Assembly (NCBI GenBank): GCA_013286485.1
Contig: JABDFN010000002.1
Coordinates: 1,062 to 53,102 of the forward strand
Direction of reading: 5' to 3'
Source of the DNA: Bacteroidota bacterium
GTDB taxonomy: Bacteria; Bacteroidota; Bacteroidia; Chitinophagales; Chitinophagaceae
DNA: 52,041 bases
This document shows positions 37,156-46,189 of the stretch, piece by piece; within the stretch, counting starts at the first letter, position 1, and each line of letters opens with the position of its first letter. The notes beneath the pieces are model-generated. The model made no database searches and was not told where the DNA came from. It was given only the letters and a program-made list of their open reading frames with translations. A program made the position numbers and the translations under genes.

Positions 37156-37545
37156 ACACTCAATTTTTTATTCTGTTAAACAATTATTGTTGAATAGAGT
37201 ATGTTAAAAATTATGCCAGCAGCATTGTTTTCATCAAGGCGGTATGCAGACACCAAGTGGCAGCGATATACTGTTTTGAATATCTGCTGTTATGGTGCTC
37301 CTTGTAATTGACTATTAATCAACAGTATATGGTTATTTATATATTTAATTATTCATTTATGCGTGTTTCATCCACTTATATTACCGTTTCAGTCACATCA
37401 CTTTCTTTTTTCTTTAATTCAATATTAATCTTGTATTGCTTCTAACAGGGGCTTACAGTTCCTGTCTAAGGGCGGACATAGGTAACAAAATCATAGCGGT
37501 ATGTTTTCCAACATACCGCTTATTTTTTTCAGTACTATTGCAGTT
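37156..37545. other. 390-bp gap holding a terminator-like leader
   Basis: Between the divergent cargo and flavin reductase genes. The first 250 bp, on the cargo side, are AT-rich without a clear motif. The last 120 bp hold a TAATCTTG -7-like box (37426-37433), a small hairpin ACAGG...CCTGT (37445-37465) and a strong terminator hairpin (37495-37520). No ORF of interest is present. Confidence 0.7.
37495..37528 (+). terminator. leader terminator/attenuator before the flavin reductase gene
   Basis: AGCGGTATGTT-ttcc-AACATACCGCT (11-bp perfect stem) followed by TATTTTTTT. It lies 18 nt before the chosen ATG and after no plus-strand gene, so it either ends a small RNA or attenuates the downstream gene. 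The upstream GGACATA (37474-37480) can pair with the 5' arm (TATGT and two G.U pairs) as a competing structure. Confidence 0.75.
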
Positions 37546-38427
37546 ATGAAAATTGTTCCCGGCGAAATAAAAACTGCGCAATTACACGCTTACCTTTTAG
37601 GTGCCGTTGCTCCAAGGCCCATATGCTTTGCAAGTACTATCGATGACAAAGGCCATCCTAACCTTTCCCCTTTTAGCTTCTTTAATGTTTTTGGCAGCAG
37701 GCCACCCATACTTATATTTTCACCTTCGCGCAGGGTGCGGGATAATACAATAAAGCACTCACTTGAAAATGTGTATGCTACGAAAGAAGTAGTGATCAAC
37801 ATGGTTAGCTATGATATGGTGCAGCAGACAAGCTTATCGAGTTGCGAATATCCTAAACACATAAATGAATTTGAAAAAGCGGGGTTTACAGCAATACCGT
37901 CTGATATGGTAAAACCCTTTCGTGTAAAGGAATCCCCGGTAAATATAGAATGTAAAGTAAACCAGGTTATAGAAACCGGCCATGAAGGTGGTGCCGCTAA
38001 TCTTATTATTTGCGAAGTGTTATGCATGCATATAGATGATCGCGTATTGAATGATAAAGCACAGATCGATCCGCATAAAATAGACCTCGTTGCACGCATG
38101 GGTTTTGATTATTATTGCCGCGCTTCCGGTGCTGCAGTTTTCGAAGTGCCAAAACCCAATGTGGAATTGGGTGTGGGATTTGATGCCCTGCCCCCGGTGA
38201 TTCGCAACAGCCCTGTGCTGACAGGTAACGATCTGGGCATGCTGGCCAATGCAACCAACATACCCGTTGTAGGGAATATAATGGTTGACGACCGTCTTGC
38301 ACAAATATTAAGAGATTTTGATAATGACAAGCAAGCTCAAACGCTGGCTTTGCATCAATACGCAAAAGATCTTTTACAGAACAAAGAGGTACAAAAAGCC
38401 TGGCAGGTCTTATTAGCCAATAGCTAA
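37546..38427 (+). CDS. flavin reductase family protein
   Basis: A 293-residue FMN-binding split-barrel protein of the flavin reductase family. The ORF track starts at 37501, but that ATG is inside a terminator hairpin; the ATG at 37546 (MKIVPGEIKTAQLHAYL) fits the family. Family blocks are LLGAVAPRPICFASTIDDKGHPNLSPFSFFNVF and NPPILIFSPSRR-like, here RPPILIFSPSRR, then VINMVSYDMVQQTSLSS. The C-terminal part (from about 180) is an extension with GFDALPPVIRNSPVLTGNDLG. Members use FMN and often act as flavin:NAD(P)H reductases or decarboxylase-like enzymes. Substrate unknown. Confidence 0.88.
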   Translation: MKIVPGEIKTAQLHAYLLGAVAPRPICFASTIDDKGHPNLSPFSFFNVFGSRPPILIFSPSRRVRDNTIKHSLENVYATKEVVINMVSYDMVQQTSLSSCEYPKHINEFEKAGFTAIPSDMVKPFRVKESPVNIECKVNQVIETGHEGGAANLIICEVLCMHIDDRVLNDKAQIDPHKIDLVARMGFDYYCRASGAAVFEVPKPNVELGVGFDALPPVIRNSPVLTGNDLGMLANATNIPVVGNIMVDDRLAQILRDFDNDKQAQTLALHQYAKDLLQNKEVQKAWQVLLANS

Positions 38428-38562
38428 CAACCTATCACTAATATCCGGGGACTAACGACTAATTCCTGTGTATAAGCTGTGTATTATAACTTTCTGATAA
38501 TTTGGCGTTAATATCAACTTAACAATAATGTTAGTAAATTAGTATAACCAAATCTTATAGTT

Positions 38563-39036
38563 ATGGTCTGGCGCACATTTAGCGGAGAAACGTTGAAACT
38601 TCCAATCAAAACAGCTGTTGAGCAAGCCATCATTAGAGAAACAAATGCCGGCTATCATCTTAAAGTTTGCATAGGCACAGATTCACAGGTAAAGGGCAGC
38701 GAAACAGAATTTGCAACAGTCATTGTTTTTCTTCGCGAAAAACATGGTGGGTTTATGTTTTTGTATAATGAAAAAACGCGTCAGCCTTATACTATCAAAG
38801 AACGCATGTTGGTAGAAGTAGGAAAGAGTATAGAGATCGCTTTCGAACTCTGCGACCTTTTTAATAAGTACGATGTAGATATGGAAGTGCATGCCGACAT
38901 CAATACCAACCCTATGTTCAAAAGCAACGAAGCGCTTCGCGAAGCCATGGGATATATATTAGGTATGGGCTTTGCATTCAAAGCAAAACCAGAAGCTTTT
39001 GCCAGCAGCAGTTGTGCTAATAAAGCAGTGAATTAA
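38563..39036 (+). CDS. RNase H-like YkuK family protein
   Basis: A 157-residue protein of the YkuK/DUF458 family, which has a ribonuclease H-like fold. The acidic core residues fit: KVCIGTDSQVKGSETEFATVIVF, FELCDLFNKYDVDMEVHADINT and a C-terminal AMGYILGMGFAFKAKPEAFASSSCANKAV. No nuclease activity has been fixed for the family, as far as I know. It lies 135 bp after the flavin reductase gene, and its stop is 7 bp from the stop of the convergent cargo gene. Confidence 0.88.
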   Translation: MVWRTFSGETLKLPIKTAVEQAIIRETNAGYHLKVCIGTDSQVKGSETEFATVIVFLREKHGGFMFLYNEKTRQPYTIKERMLVEVGKSIEIAFELCDLFNKYDVDMEVHADINTNPMFKSNEALREAMGYILGMGFAFKAKPEAFASSSCANKAVN

Positions 39037-39043
39037 TTCCTGT

Positions 39044-40762
39044 TTATTCCTTTACCAGTTTCACATTTTCTTTATTGCCGTAGGTATCTGTCAATTGTAG
39101 TATGTACACACCATTCAATAATGTGCTCATGTCAATTTGCTGTTTATCATACATCACTATTCCGTTTGTTATTATCCTACCATAAATATCTGTCAAAATG
39201 TAGGAGCTATTTTTTTCCTCTTCCATATTCAATATTCCGTTTACGGGGTTGGGGTATATAGATTTTGAAGTGCTATATAATTCCTGAACAGCTGTGGGGT
39301 TATGCCAAAACTTACTTACATATACATCATACCCACCAAAAGGAGTAAGGTTGGTCACAGTGCTGCTGGGATCGAAATCGCATGTGCCTGCAAAAAATCC
39401 TGATGTCACTATATTATTATTGTAGTCTAATAAAATTGAAAAACCTGCTTCGTTAGATGTGCCTCCCATGTCCCCGGCCCATACATAATTTCCGTTTGAA
39501 TCTAGTTTTGATACGAAAATATCACTGCCGCCATTGCTCAGAATGTATTTGGTTCCGCTACCAGGGTCAAAATCTGCCGTACCTTGAAAATAGCCAGTAG
39601 TATATATGGTATTTCCTAAACCCAGCGCTATTGCATAGGCACCATCATCCTGTGTGCCGCCCATTTGTTTGACCCATTTATAATTTCCCGAATTATTCAG
39701 TTTTAAAACGAAAATATCATAATTACCCATTGAGGTGAAGTTTTGAGTACCCGCCCCAGGATCAAAATCCACCGTACCCTGAAAATTACCCGTTATATAT
39801 ATATTGTTATTGCTGTCCAGTACCAATGCATAACTCATATCGCCCAGCAAGCCTCCTATTCCATCCACCCATACAAAATTGCCGTTAGCATCAAGCTTAC
39901 TTATATAAATATCAGTGCTCCCTTCTGACGTAAGGTTGTTGACTGCAGAGCTGGGATCAAAGTCTGCAGTAGCTTGAAAATACCCTGTGCTGTATACATT
40001 CCCTGCTCCATCTGTTTTTATAGAATTACCCGCCTCATCAGATGCACCGCCCATTTGTTTAGCCCACACATAGTTCCCGTTGCTATCCAGTTTAGAAACA
40101 AATATGTCATAACCTCCGAATGAATTAAAAGAAACTATTCCCGCACCCGGGTCAAAATCTGTACTGCCTTGAAAATTTCCTGTGGTATACACATTACCAT
40201 TATTATCTACACTTATTCCGTTGCCAAATCCATTCGATGTACTTGCAAATTTTCCGGCCCACACAAAATTTCCATTAGCATCTAATTTTTCAACAAAAGC
40301 ATTATCACTTGTCAGTGCGGCAAGGTTATATACCCCTGTACCCGGATCAAAATCTACTGTACCTTCAAAACTACCTGTTATGTATACATTGCCATGTATA
40401 TCTATTGTAATGGCATTTCCTGCGTCGTTAGTGGCGCCCCCTATTTGCTTTGCCCATGTCAGGTTGCCTGAAGAATCAAGTTTTACAATGAATATATCTG
40501 ATTCACCAGCAGATGTAAGATTATATACACCTGTTCCTGGATCAAAATCCGCTGTTCCCCAAAAAGTACCTGTCAGGTAAATATTGCCTTGAGCATCCAT
40601 AGCCATCGACTTGGCCTGGTCATTCATAGTGCCACCCATTTGTTTCACCCATTGCAGGCTTACAAATTCCGCGTAGCAATTACTTTTAGAAAATAAGAAC
40701 GATATAATAAATAATGAACAGCTAAGTAAATAGAATAATCGTATATGCTGTATAGGTTTCAT
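39044..40762 (-). CDS. T9SS type A cargo with seven SBBP-like repeats
   Basis: A 572-residue exported protein (signal peptide ends near NCYA). It is made of seven repeats of about 57 residues, each with a NVYTTGxFxGTxDFDPGxG core and a LDxNGNxVWAKQMGGxxxD segment, typical of SBBP (beta-propeller) repeats. The C-terminal part is a T9SS type A sorting domain: SIYPNPVNGILN at about residue 500 and the final strand ENVKLVKE. Seven copies fit a closed seven-bladed propeller. Such proteins are usually surface-exposed; ligand unknown. Confidence 0.85.
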   Translation of the reverse strand: MKPIQHIRLFYLLSCSLFIISFLFSKSNCYAEFVSLQWVKQMGGTMNDQAKSMAMDAQGNIYLTGTFWGTADFDPGTGVYNLTSAGESDIFIVKLDSSGNLTWAKQIGGATNDAGNAITIDIHGNVYITGSFEGTVDFDPGTGVYNLAALTSDNAFVEKLDANGNFVWAGKFASTSNGFGNGISVDNNGNVYTTGNFQGSTDFDPGAGIVSFNSFGGYDIFVSKLDSNGNYVWAKQMGGASDEAGNSIKTDGAGNVYSTGYFQATADFDPSSAVNNLTSEGSTDIYISKLDANGNFVWVDGIGGLLGDMSYALVLDSNNNIYITGNFQGTVDFDPGAGTQNFTSMGNYDIFVLKLNNSGNYKWVKQMGGTQDDGAYAIALGLGNTIYTTGYFQGTADFDPGSGTKYILSNGGSDIFVSKLDSNGNYVWAGDMGGTSNEAGFSILLDYNNNIVTSGFFAGTCDFDPSSTVTNLTPFGGYDVYVSKFWHNPTAVQELYSTSKSIYPNPVNGILNMEEEKNSSYILTDIYGRIITNGIVMYDKQQIDMSTLLNGVYILQLTDTYGNKENVKLVKE

Positions 40763-41473
40763 AATGGTAATTGTTTTTAGAAATGAAAATGATATTTAGC
40801 TTCAGTGTATATTATTACATATATAGACTTGGCTTTTTTGGATGTTGTTAAAAATAATAATTACATACTAATTATCAAATTGTTGTATGCTTGAATAGAA
40901 ATAATAAACGAAAAAAATAGAACATTTTTTTTGTTTGTATATCTGTTTATGAATGCACTAGCATCAACTATTTATCTCAAAAAGATTTTGATAACTTACC
41001 CCTGCAACTGCGGTAATTTACCCCTCTATCTGCGGTAAGTTAATTATTCAATTTGCCGGCAATAATATTCCTTCCGAACTTTGAGATTGAAAAGCCATTT
41101 TAACGGCACGGTACAAAACGATGACTTAAAAAATGAAAACAGCATATTCACACATAAACGGGACTTTGGGGAACATAAAAGGAAAGCTGGGGGAACTGAA
41201 AGTGAAGTCAAAGGAAAGTAAAAGGAACTAAATGGAAATCTGAATACCATTAATGCTCATTGATTATCAGGTATTTACACAAAGATTAATCGGTTTAACA
41301 CCTTAATAAAATATTTTACCTCTTTCTTGAAAATTTTTCTTTCAATCACGCTCTTTACATAATTATTATAACTATATTTATTCCTTATCTTATTGTAAAA
41401 AATTACATCATAGTCAAAATACCTATTCAAAAAATCGTTAAATTTATACTACGAAAACCCTTATGATAATTGT
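40763..41473. other. 711-bp divergent intergenic region
   Basis: It separates two divergent T9SS cargo genes. It is strongly AT-rich near both gene starts. It contains a tandem pair of 21-bp palindromic units at 40996-41038, a purine-rich stretch (about 41160-41240) with a tiny open frame, and no recognisable gene. The 68-residue minus-strand ORF 41044-41250 has low-complexity hydrophobic content and no support. Confidence 0.6.
40996..41038. repeat. tandem palindromic 21-bp units
   Basis: TTACCCCTGCAACTGCGGTAA (40996-41016) and TTACCCCTCTATCTGCGGTAA (41018-41038) are spaced 22 bp apart, two helical turns. Each has TTACC/GGTAA ends and differs only in the middle, like a pair of operator sites. 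No regulator is known. Confidence 0.65.
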
Positions 41474-44400
41474 ATGAAATTTCTTTACACCTTATATTGC
41501 CTTTTATTCATTCCGTTATTGCTTCAGGCCAAACCCAGGGGAGATCAAAAAGTAGATAATTATACACCTCAGGATAATCGTCCTATAGACTTTATTCAAA
41601 ACAAGGGACAATGGGACGGTTGGTTTGCTTACAAAGCCGAAACAGGAAAAGGAGATGTGTACCTGCAGGAAAATGGATTTACTTACATCATAGGTGCTTC
41701 TTCCAATAATGATATGCTGAATGATTTTCATCATGGTATTATCAGAACACCACCGGTTCTTAATTTTCATAAGTATAAAGTAATATTTGAAAACGCGAAT
41801 AAACCCGAAATAACTGCAAGCAAAGAAGCAGAATATTATTTTAATTATTTCCACGGCTCAGACTCATCCAAATGGAAAACAAATCTTCATCCTTACAAGG
41901 CTATTGACTATAAAGGATTGTATAATGGTATAGATATGCATATCTCATCGGTAAATGGCAACATGAAATATGAATTTGTACTGTCACCCGGCGCCGACCC
42001 TGCTACAATAAGGATGAGATATTCTGGTCAGGATGGTATAAAGGTCAGCAAAGGAAACTTAATAATAAATACTTCAGTTGGCGACGTTATGGAGCTAACG
42101 CCTTATGTATATCAGTATGTGAACAATGTTCGTGTCATGGTTGCGTGCAGTTACAGTTTGGAGAATAATGTAGTTACTTACAATTTTCCTGACGACTACG
42201 ATCATACGCAGCCACTGATAATAGACCCAACAGTTGTATTCGCTACATTCAGCGGTTCAAAGGCAGATAACTGGGGATTCACAGCTACATACGATGAACA
42301 CGGTAATTTTTACAATGGCGGCATAGTGCACCTTACATACTCGGGAACTGTGCCATTAGACTCATTTGACATTGCAACATCAGGCGCGTTTCAAACAAAA
42401 TATGGTGGTGGTTCTACGAGTGCCGGTAATGGGTATGAAGATGATATAAGCCTGGTTAAATATAATTCAAGTGGCACTTCAATAATTTGGGCTACTTATT
42501 TGGGTGGTTCCAGCAATGAACAACCACATAGTATGATAGTTGACGCGGCAGACAATCTCATTATTGCAGGCCGCAGTTATTCCAATAATTTTCCCACAAC
42601 TCCAAACGGATATGATACATCATTTAATGGGGCAGGAGATATTATTGTCGTAAAATTGCGGGCAGACGGTGCTGCTTTAATAGGTTCTACTTATGTTGGT
42701 GGCTCAGGCGAGGATGGTACTAATTACGATCCGCATGAATTTGTTTTTGGAGATCTGAAACACAATTATGGTGATGACGCACGTAGCGAAGTGCTGCTGG
42801 ACAAATCGGGCAATGTATATGTTACCGCAAGTACACAATCCACTAACTTTCCTACTACTTCTACTGCTATCAAAACCACGCTGAGCGGTTTTCAGGATGG
42901 CGTCGTTTTTAAATTAAATCCAAATCTTACTTCACTATTGTGGAGTACTTATTTCGGAGGCAGCAGCGATGATGCCGGCTATGTATTAGTATTAGATACT
43001 TCTCAAAAACATTTGTATGTCGCAGGTGCTACTGCCAGCAGCGATTTTCCTACGACAGGCGGCACATTGCACCCAACTTATATGGGCAATATAGACGGGT
43101 ATATACTTAAGTTTTTAAATAGCGGCACCTATGCTTTGCAAAAAGAAACCTTTATCGGGACTTCATCAGACAGTGACCAGGTATATGGCATTGACGTAGA
43201 CCTTGAAAACAATGTGTATGTAATGGGTCAGGCATTAGGCGGGCACTTCCCGGTTTCTTCAGGTGTATATTCTAATGCAAATTCTACTCAATTCATTCAA
43301 AAACTGGATAGTAATTTATCTACCAGTCTTTTCTCAACTGTATTTGGCACAGGCGATGCAACCCACACAGATATTTCACCCGTTGCATTTTTGGTGGATA
43401 CCTGCGAGAATATATATATATCCGGTTGGGGTGGTTTAGTGGTCACCAGTCCTTTTTATAATTTTCCTCCATCTACGGGTGCTACTACTGGCTTGCCTAT
43501 AACTTCAGATGCTGCGCAAAAAACTACAGACGGCAAAGATTTCTATTTTATATGCTTAAGTAGAAATGCGGGCTCACTACTTTACGCAACATTTATGGGA
43601 GGCACCAGTGCAACTGGCGAACATGTAGATGGAGGTACCAGCCGTTTTGATAAATATGGCATAGTGTACCAGGCTATCTGTGGTGGTTGTGGTGGTACAT
43701 CCAGCTTCCCGGTTACTACCGGGGCATGGAGCACGGTGAACAAAAGCGGGAACTGTAATGAGATAGCGCTGAAAATTGCCTTTGAATTGGGCGATGTAAT
43801 TGCGAAAGCAGCAGCGTATCCCAGTACCAAAGGCTGTTTACCATTTATGGTAAATTTTGGCGATAGCTCTATCAATGCAAAAAGGTATTTCTGGGATTTT
43901 GGTGATGGGGGCGTGGATACGGTCAGGTACCCGGTACATACATTTAATAATGTTGGTACTTTTACGGTTCGCCTCGTTATTAATAATCCAAAGGCCTGTA
44001 AAGTGTACGACACTTGCTACCTGAGTATTGAAGTGGATACTAATTTTGAAAGGCCGGGCTTTACTTCATCTGTACAGGATAGTTGCGGTCCTTATATTGC
44101 ATCGTTCACAAATACTTCTTCATATAGCCACACACCCGGTGCATCCGGCTTTACGAAGTTTAAATGGAATTTTGGTGATGGCACTACTTATTCGGGCTTC
44201 AATCCACCAACACATACATTTCCCGGTGCAGGCACTTACCAGGTATTGATGATCATGCTAGATAGTACTGCCTGCAATTCACCTGATACAATAAAACAGA
44301 CGATCAGCATGACAGGGCTGAATGTATTTGCTAAATTCTTCGCACCCGACTCAGTATGTAAAAACACCGACGTTAATTTTACAGATTCTTCAGCAAACGG

Positions 44401-45079
44401 GACTTCTTATGCATGGGATTTTGGTGATGGCGGCAACGCAGGTACTGCTGCTGCCTCGCATACTTTTGACAGTGTTGGAGTTTATACAGTTACTTTTATT
44501 GTTTCAAATCCTGCATCTTGTAACGGAAGTGATACTTTTACGAAGACCATAAAAGTATTAAGTGTTCCTACTGCCGATTTCAGTTTCAGTCCTGCAATTG
44601 CACAAACAAATGTGCCCACTACTTTTACTAATTTATCTGTAAATGCCACACGCTATGCATGGGTATTCGGTGATGGTGATTTAAGTGCAGAAGTAAATCC
44701 CGTGCACTTGTTCAGGCATACGGGCACTTTCAATGTTTGTTTATACGCTCGCAATGCCTCAAATTGTCCTGCTTATTTATGCAGGTTGGTGGGTGCTGAT
44801 GTAAAACCTTTGGCTGATCTACCTACGGCATTTAGCCCAAATGGAGATGGCAGTAATGACGTTTTATATGTAAGGGGCGCGGGCATACAAACCATGAACC
44901 TGAAGATATTTAATCGTTGGGGTACCTTATTATTTGAATCAAACGATCAGAGCATTGGTTGGGATGGAACCTATAAAGGTCAGCCGCAACCTATGGAGGC
45001 ATATGCTTATGTGCTCAGTGTTACCTTTATTGATGACACTAAATTATTGAAAAAAGGAAACGTAACTTTATTAAGATAA
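41474..45079 (+). CDS. large SBBP/PKD protein with T9SS type B sorting tail
   Basis: A 1201-residue surface protein. Signal peptide MKFLYTLYCLLFIPLLLQA; then a DUF7948-like N-terminal domain (FIQNKGQWDGWFAYKAE...); SBBP-type repeats (WATYLGGSSNEQPHSMIVDAADN, SGNVYVTASTQSTNFP); then four PKD-type domains from about residue 780, with WDFGDGG, WNFGDGT, WDFGDGG and WVFGDGD. It ends in a gliding-motility-associated (type B) C-terminal domain, FSPNGDGSNDVLYV...NRWGTLLFE...WDGTYKG. It is 3 bp from a PorP/SprF gene, a common pairing for type B cargo. Confidence 0.93.
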   Translation: MKFLYTLYCLLFIPLLLQAKPRGDQKVDNYTPQDNRPIDFIQNKGQWDGWFAYKAETGKGDVYLQENGFTYIIGASSNNDMLNDFHHGIIRTPPVLNFHKYKVIFENANKPEITASKEAEYYFNYFHGSDSSKWKTNLHPYKAIDYKGLYNGIDMHISSVNGNMKYEFVLSPGADPATIRMRYSGQDGIKVSKGNLIINTSVGDVMELTPYVYQYVNNVRVMVACSYSLENNVVTYNFPDDYDHTQPLIIDPTVVFATFSGSKADNWGFTATYDEHGNFYNGGIVHLTYSGTVPLDSFDIATSGAFQTKYGGGSTSAGNGYEDDISLVKYNSSGTSIIWATYLGGSSNEQPHSMIVDAADNLIIAGRSYSNNFPTTPNGYDTSFNGAGDIIVVKLRADGAALIGSTYVGGSGEDGTNYDPHEFVFGDLKHNYGDDARSEVLLDKSGNVYVTASTQSTNFPTTSTAIKTTLSGFQDGVVFKLNPNLTSLLWSTYFGGSSDDAGYVLVLDTSQKHLYVAGATASSDFPTTGGTLHPTYMGNIDGYILKFLNSGTYALQKETFIGTSSDSDQVYGIDVDLENNVYVMGQALGGHFPVSSGVYSNANSTQFIQKLDSNLSTSLFSTVFGTGDATHTDISPVAFLVDTCENIYISGWGGLVVTSPFYNFPPSTGATTGLPITSDAAQKTTDGKDFYFICLSRNAGSLLYATFMGGTSATGEHVDGGTSRFDKYGIVYQAICGGCGGTSSFPVTTGAWSTVNKSGNCNEIALKIAFELGDVIAKAAAYPSTKGCLPFMVNFGDSSINAKRYFWDFGDGGVDTVRYPVHTFNNVGTFTVRLVINNPKACKVYDTCYLSIEVDTNFERPGFTSSVQDSCGPYIASFTNTSSYSHTPGASGFTKFKWNFGDGTTYSGFNPPTHTFPGAGTYQVLMIMLDSTACNSPDTIKQTISMTGLNVFAKFFAPDSVCKNTDVNFTDSSANGTSYAWDFGDGGNAGTAAASHTFDSVGVYTVTFIVSNPASCNGSDTFTKTIKVLSVPTADFSFSPAIAQTNVPTTFTNLSVNATRYAWVFGDGDLSAEVNPVHLFRHTGTFNVCLYARNASNCPAYLCRLVGADVKPLADLPTAFSPNGDGSNDVLYVRGAGIQTMNLKIFNRWGTLLFESNDQSIGWDGTYKGQPQPMEAYAYVLSVTFIDDTKLLKKGNVTLLR

Positions 45080-45082
45080 GCT

Positions 45083-46111
45083 ATGAAAAAAGTTATTTTA
45101 TTTTCACTCCTTTGTTTGTTTACCTGCACATGTAGGGTATCAGCACAAAGCATGCATTTTTCTCAATATTATAATGCACCTATGTTGTTGAATCCTGCAA
45201 ACACAGCCCTTATGTCAGATTACGATTATCGCGTTGGGGCTAATTTTCGTAACCAATGGGCTACGATCCCGGTTCCTTATAATACCGCATCTGCATGGTT
45301 CGATATGCAGGCTTTCCGTAAAGAAGAAGGAACAGGTTGGTTAGGTATAGGAGGTGCTTTTTTTAGTGACAAGGCAGGAGATGGAAATTTATCACTTACA
45401 CAATTCCAGGGTTTCCTGGCCTATCATAAAATACTCAATGATTACAATATGCTTTCTGTTGGCCTGTCAGGGGGCGCTGTGCAACGTAGCGTAAATTTCA
45501 GCGCACTCACTTTTGATCAGCAATGGGATGGTTTCTCATTCAATGGTGCTTTACCGAATGGAGAAACAGGTTATACTGCAAATACGAATTACACCACCTT
45601 TGGAGCCGGTATTAACTACGCTTATTTTAATGATGCAGCTTATATAAAAGTTGGAGTAGGCGTTGCTAATATCAATCAGCCTAAGGAAAGTTTCTACAAC
45701 ATGAACAATACGGTAGGTATTCGCCCTACATTGAATGTAGAAGCGATACTGAGAATGAGCGATGTTTGGACTATTGATCCCTCGGCTTATTTTACTACCC
45801 AAACAGGCGCTACAGAATTGGTATTTGGCTCACTTGCAAAAGCCGGTCTTAATTCAAGTGCAAAATCCGATGCTAATACCTATGTTATTTTCGGAGCCTT
45901 TTACAGGTTGAACGAAGCAGTTGTGGGTGCAGTAGGTATGGAATGGAGCGGCCTGCAGGTAATGGCCAGCTACGATGTTACAGTATCTGCACTCGGCCCT
46001 TATACAGGCGGATATGGAGCTGCAGAGGTATCCCTGGTATATAAAGGGCTGTATAATTCTTTGAAGTTTAAAGCGCGCCCTAAAATGACCACTAATTGTC
46101 CGCGGTTTTAA
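45083..46111 (+). CDS. PorP/SprF family T9SS membrane protein
   Basis: A 342-residue outer-membrane barrel. Signal peptide MKKVILFSLLCLFTCTCRVSAQ; then the PorP/SprF hallmark SMHFSQYYNAPMLLNPANTALM, followed by RVGANFRNQWATIPVPYNTASAWFDM and many amphipathic strands, with IKVGVGVANINQP mid-way. In Flavobacterium SprF is needed to secrete the type B cargo SprB, and here the partner is the adjacent 1201-residue type B protein (3-bp gap). It probably anchors or transfers that protein at the surface. Confidence 0.93.
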   Translation: MKKVILFSLLCLFTCTCRVSAQSMHFSQYYNAPMLLNPANTALMSDYDYRVGANFRNQWATIPVPYNTASAWFDMQAFRKEEGTGWLGIGGAFFSDKAGDGNLSLTQFQGFLAYHKILNDYNMLSVGLSGGAVQRSVNFSALTFDQQWDGFSFNGALPNGETGYTANTNYTTFGAGINYAYFNDAAYIKVGVGVANINQPKESFYNMNNTVGIRPTLNVEAILRMSDVWTIDPSAYFTTQTGATELVFGSLAKAGLNSSAKSDANTYVIFGAFYRLNEAVVGAVGMEWSGLQVMASYDVTVSALGPYTGGYGAAEVSLVYKGLYNSLKFKARPKMTTNCPRF

Positions 46112-46150
46112 TTAACATAATTTTACATCTGATTCTTCAATTTAGGGTAT

Positions 46151-46172
46151 TACTTTTGGTGGCATAATTTTG
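46151..46172 (+). promoter_or_regulatory. two -7 boxes before the response regulator
   Basis: TACTTTTG (46151-46158) and TAATTTTG (46165-46172) both match TAnnTTTG completely. They lie 31 and 17 nt before the ATG at 46190, and suggest that the regulator is also transcribed on its own. Confidence 0.45.
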
Positions 46173-46189
46173 AATTAACTTTTCTATGT

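Noticed and set aside
37501-37545. First 15 codons of the flavin reductase ORF as called by the track
   Set aside because: The ATG at 37501 is inside an 11-bp terminator hairpin and the extra residues have no counterpart in the family; the ATG at 37546 was chosen.
37430-37545. Known riboswitch class
   Set aside because: No FMN, TPP, cobalamin, preQ1, fluoride or SAM consensus core was found by eye; reported only as an unassigned leader.
41044-41250. 68-residue minus-strand ORF in the 711-bp gap
   Set aside because: Low-complexity, Phe/Leu/Ser-rich composition from a purine-rich complement, with no signal peptide logic or start context.
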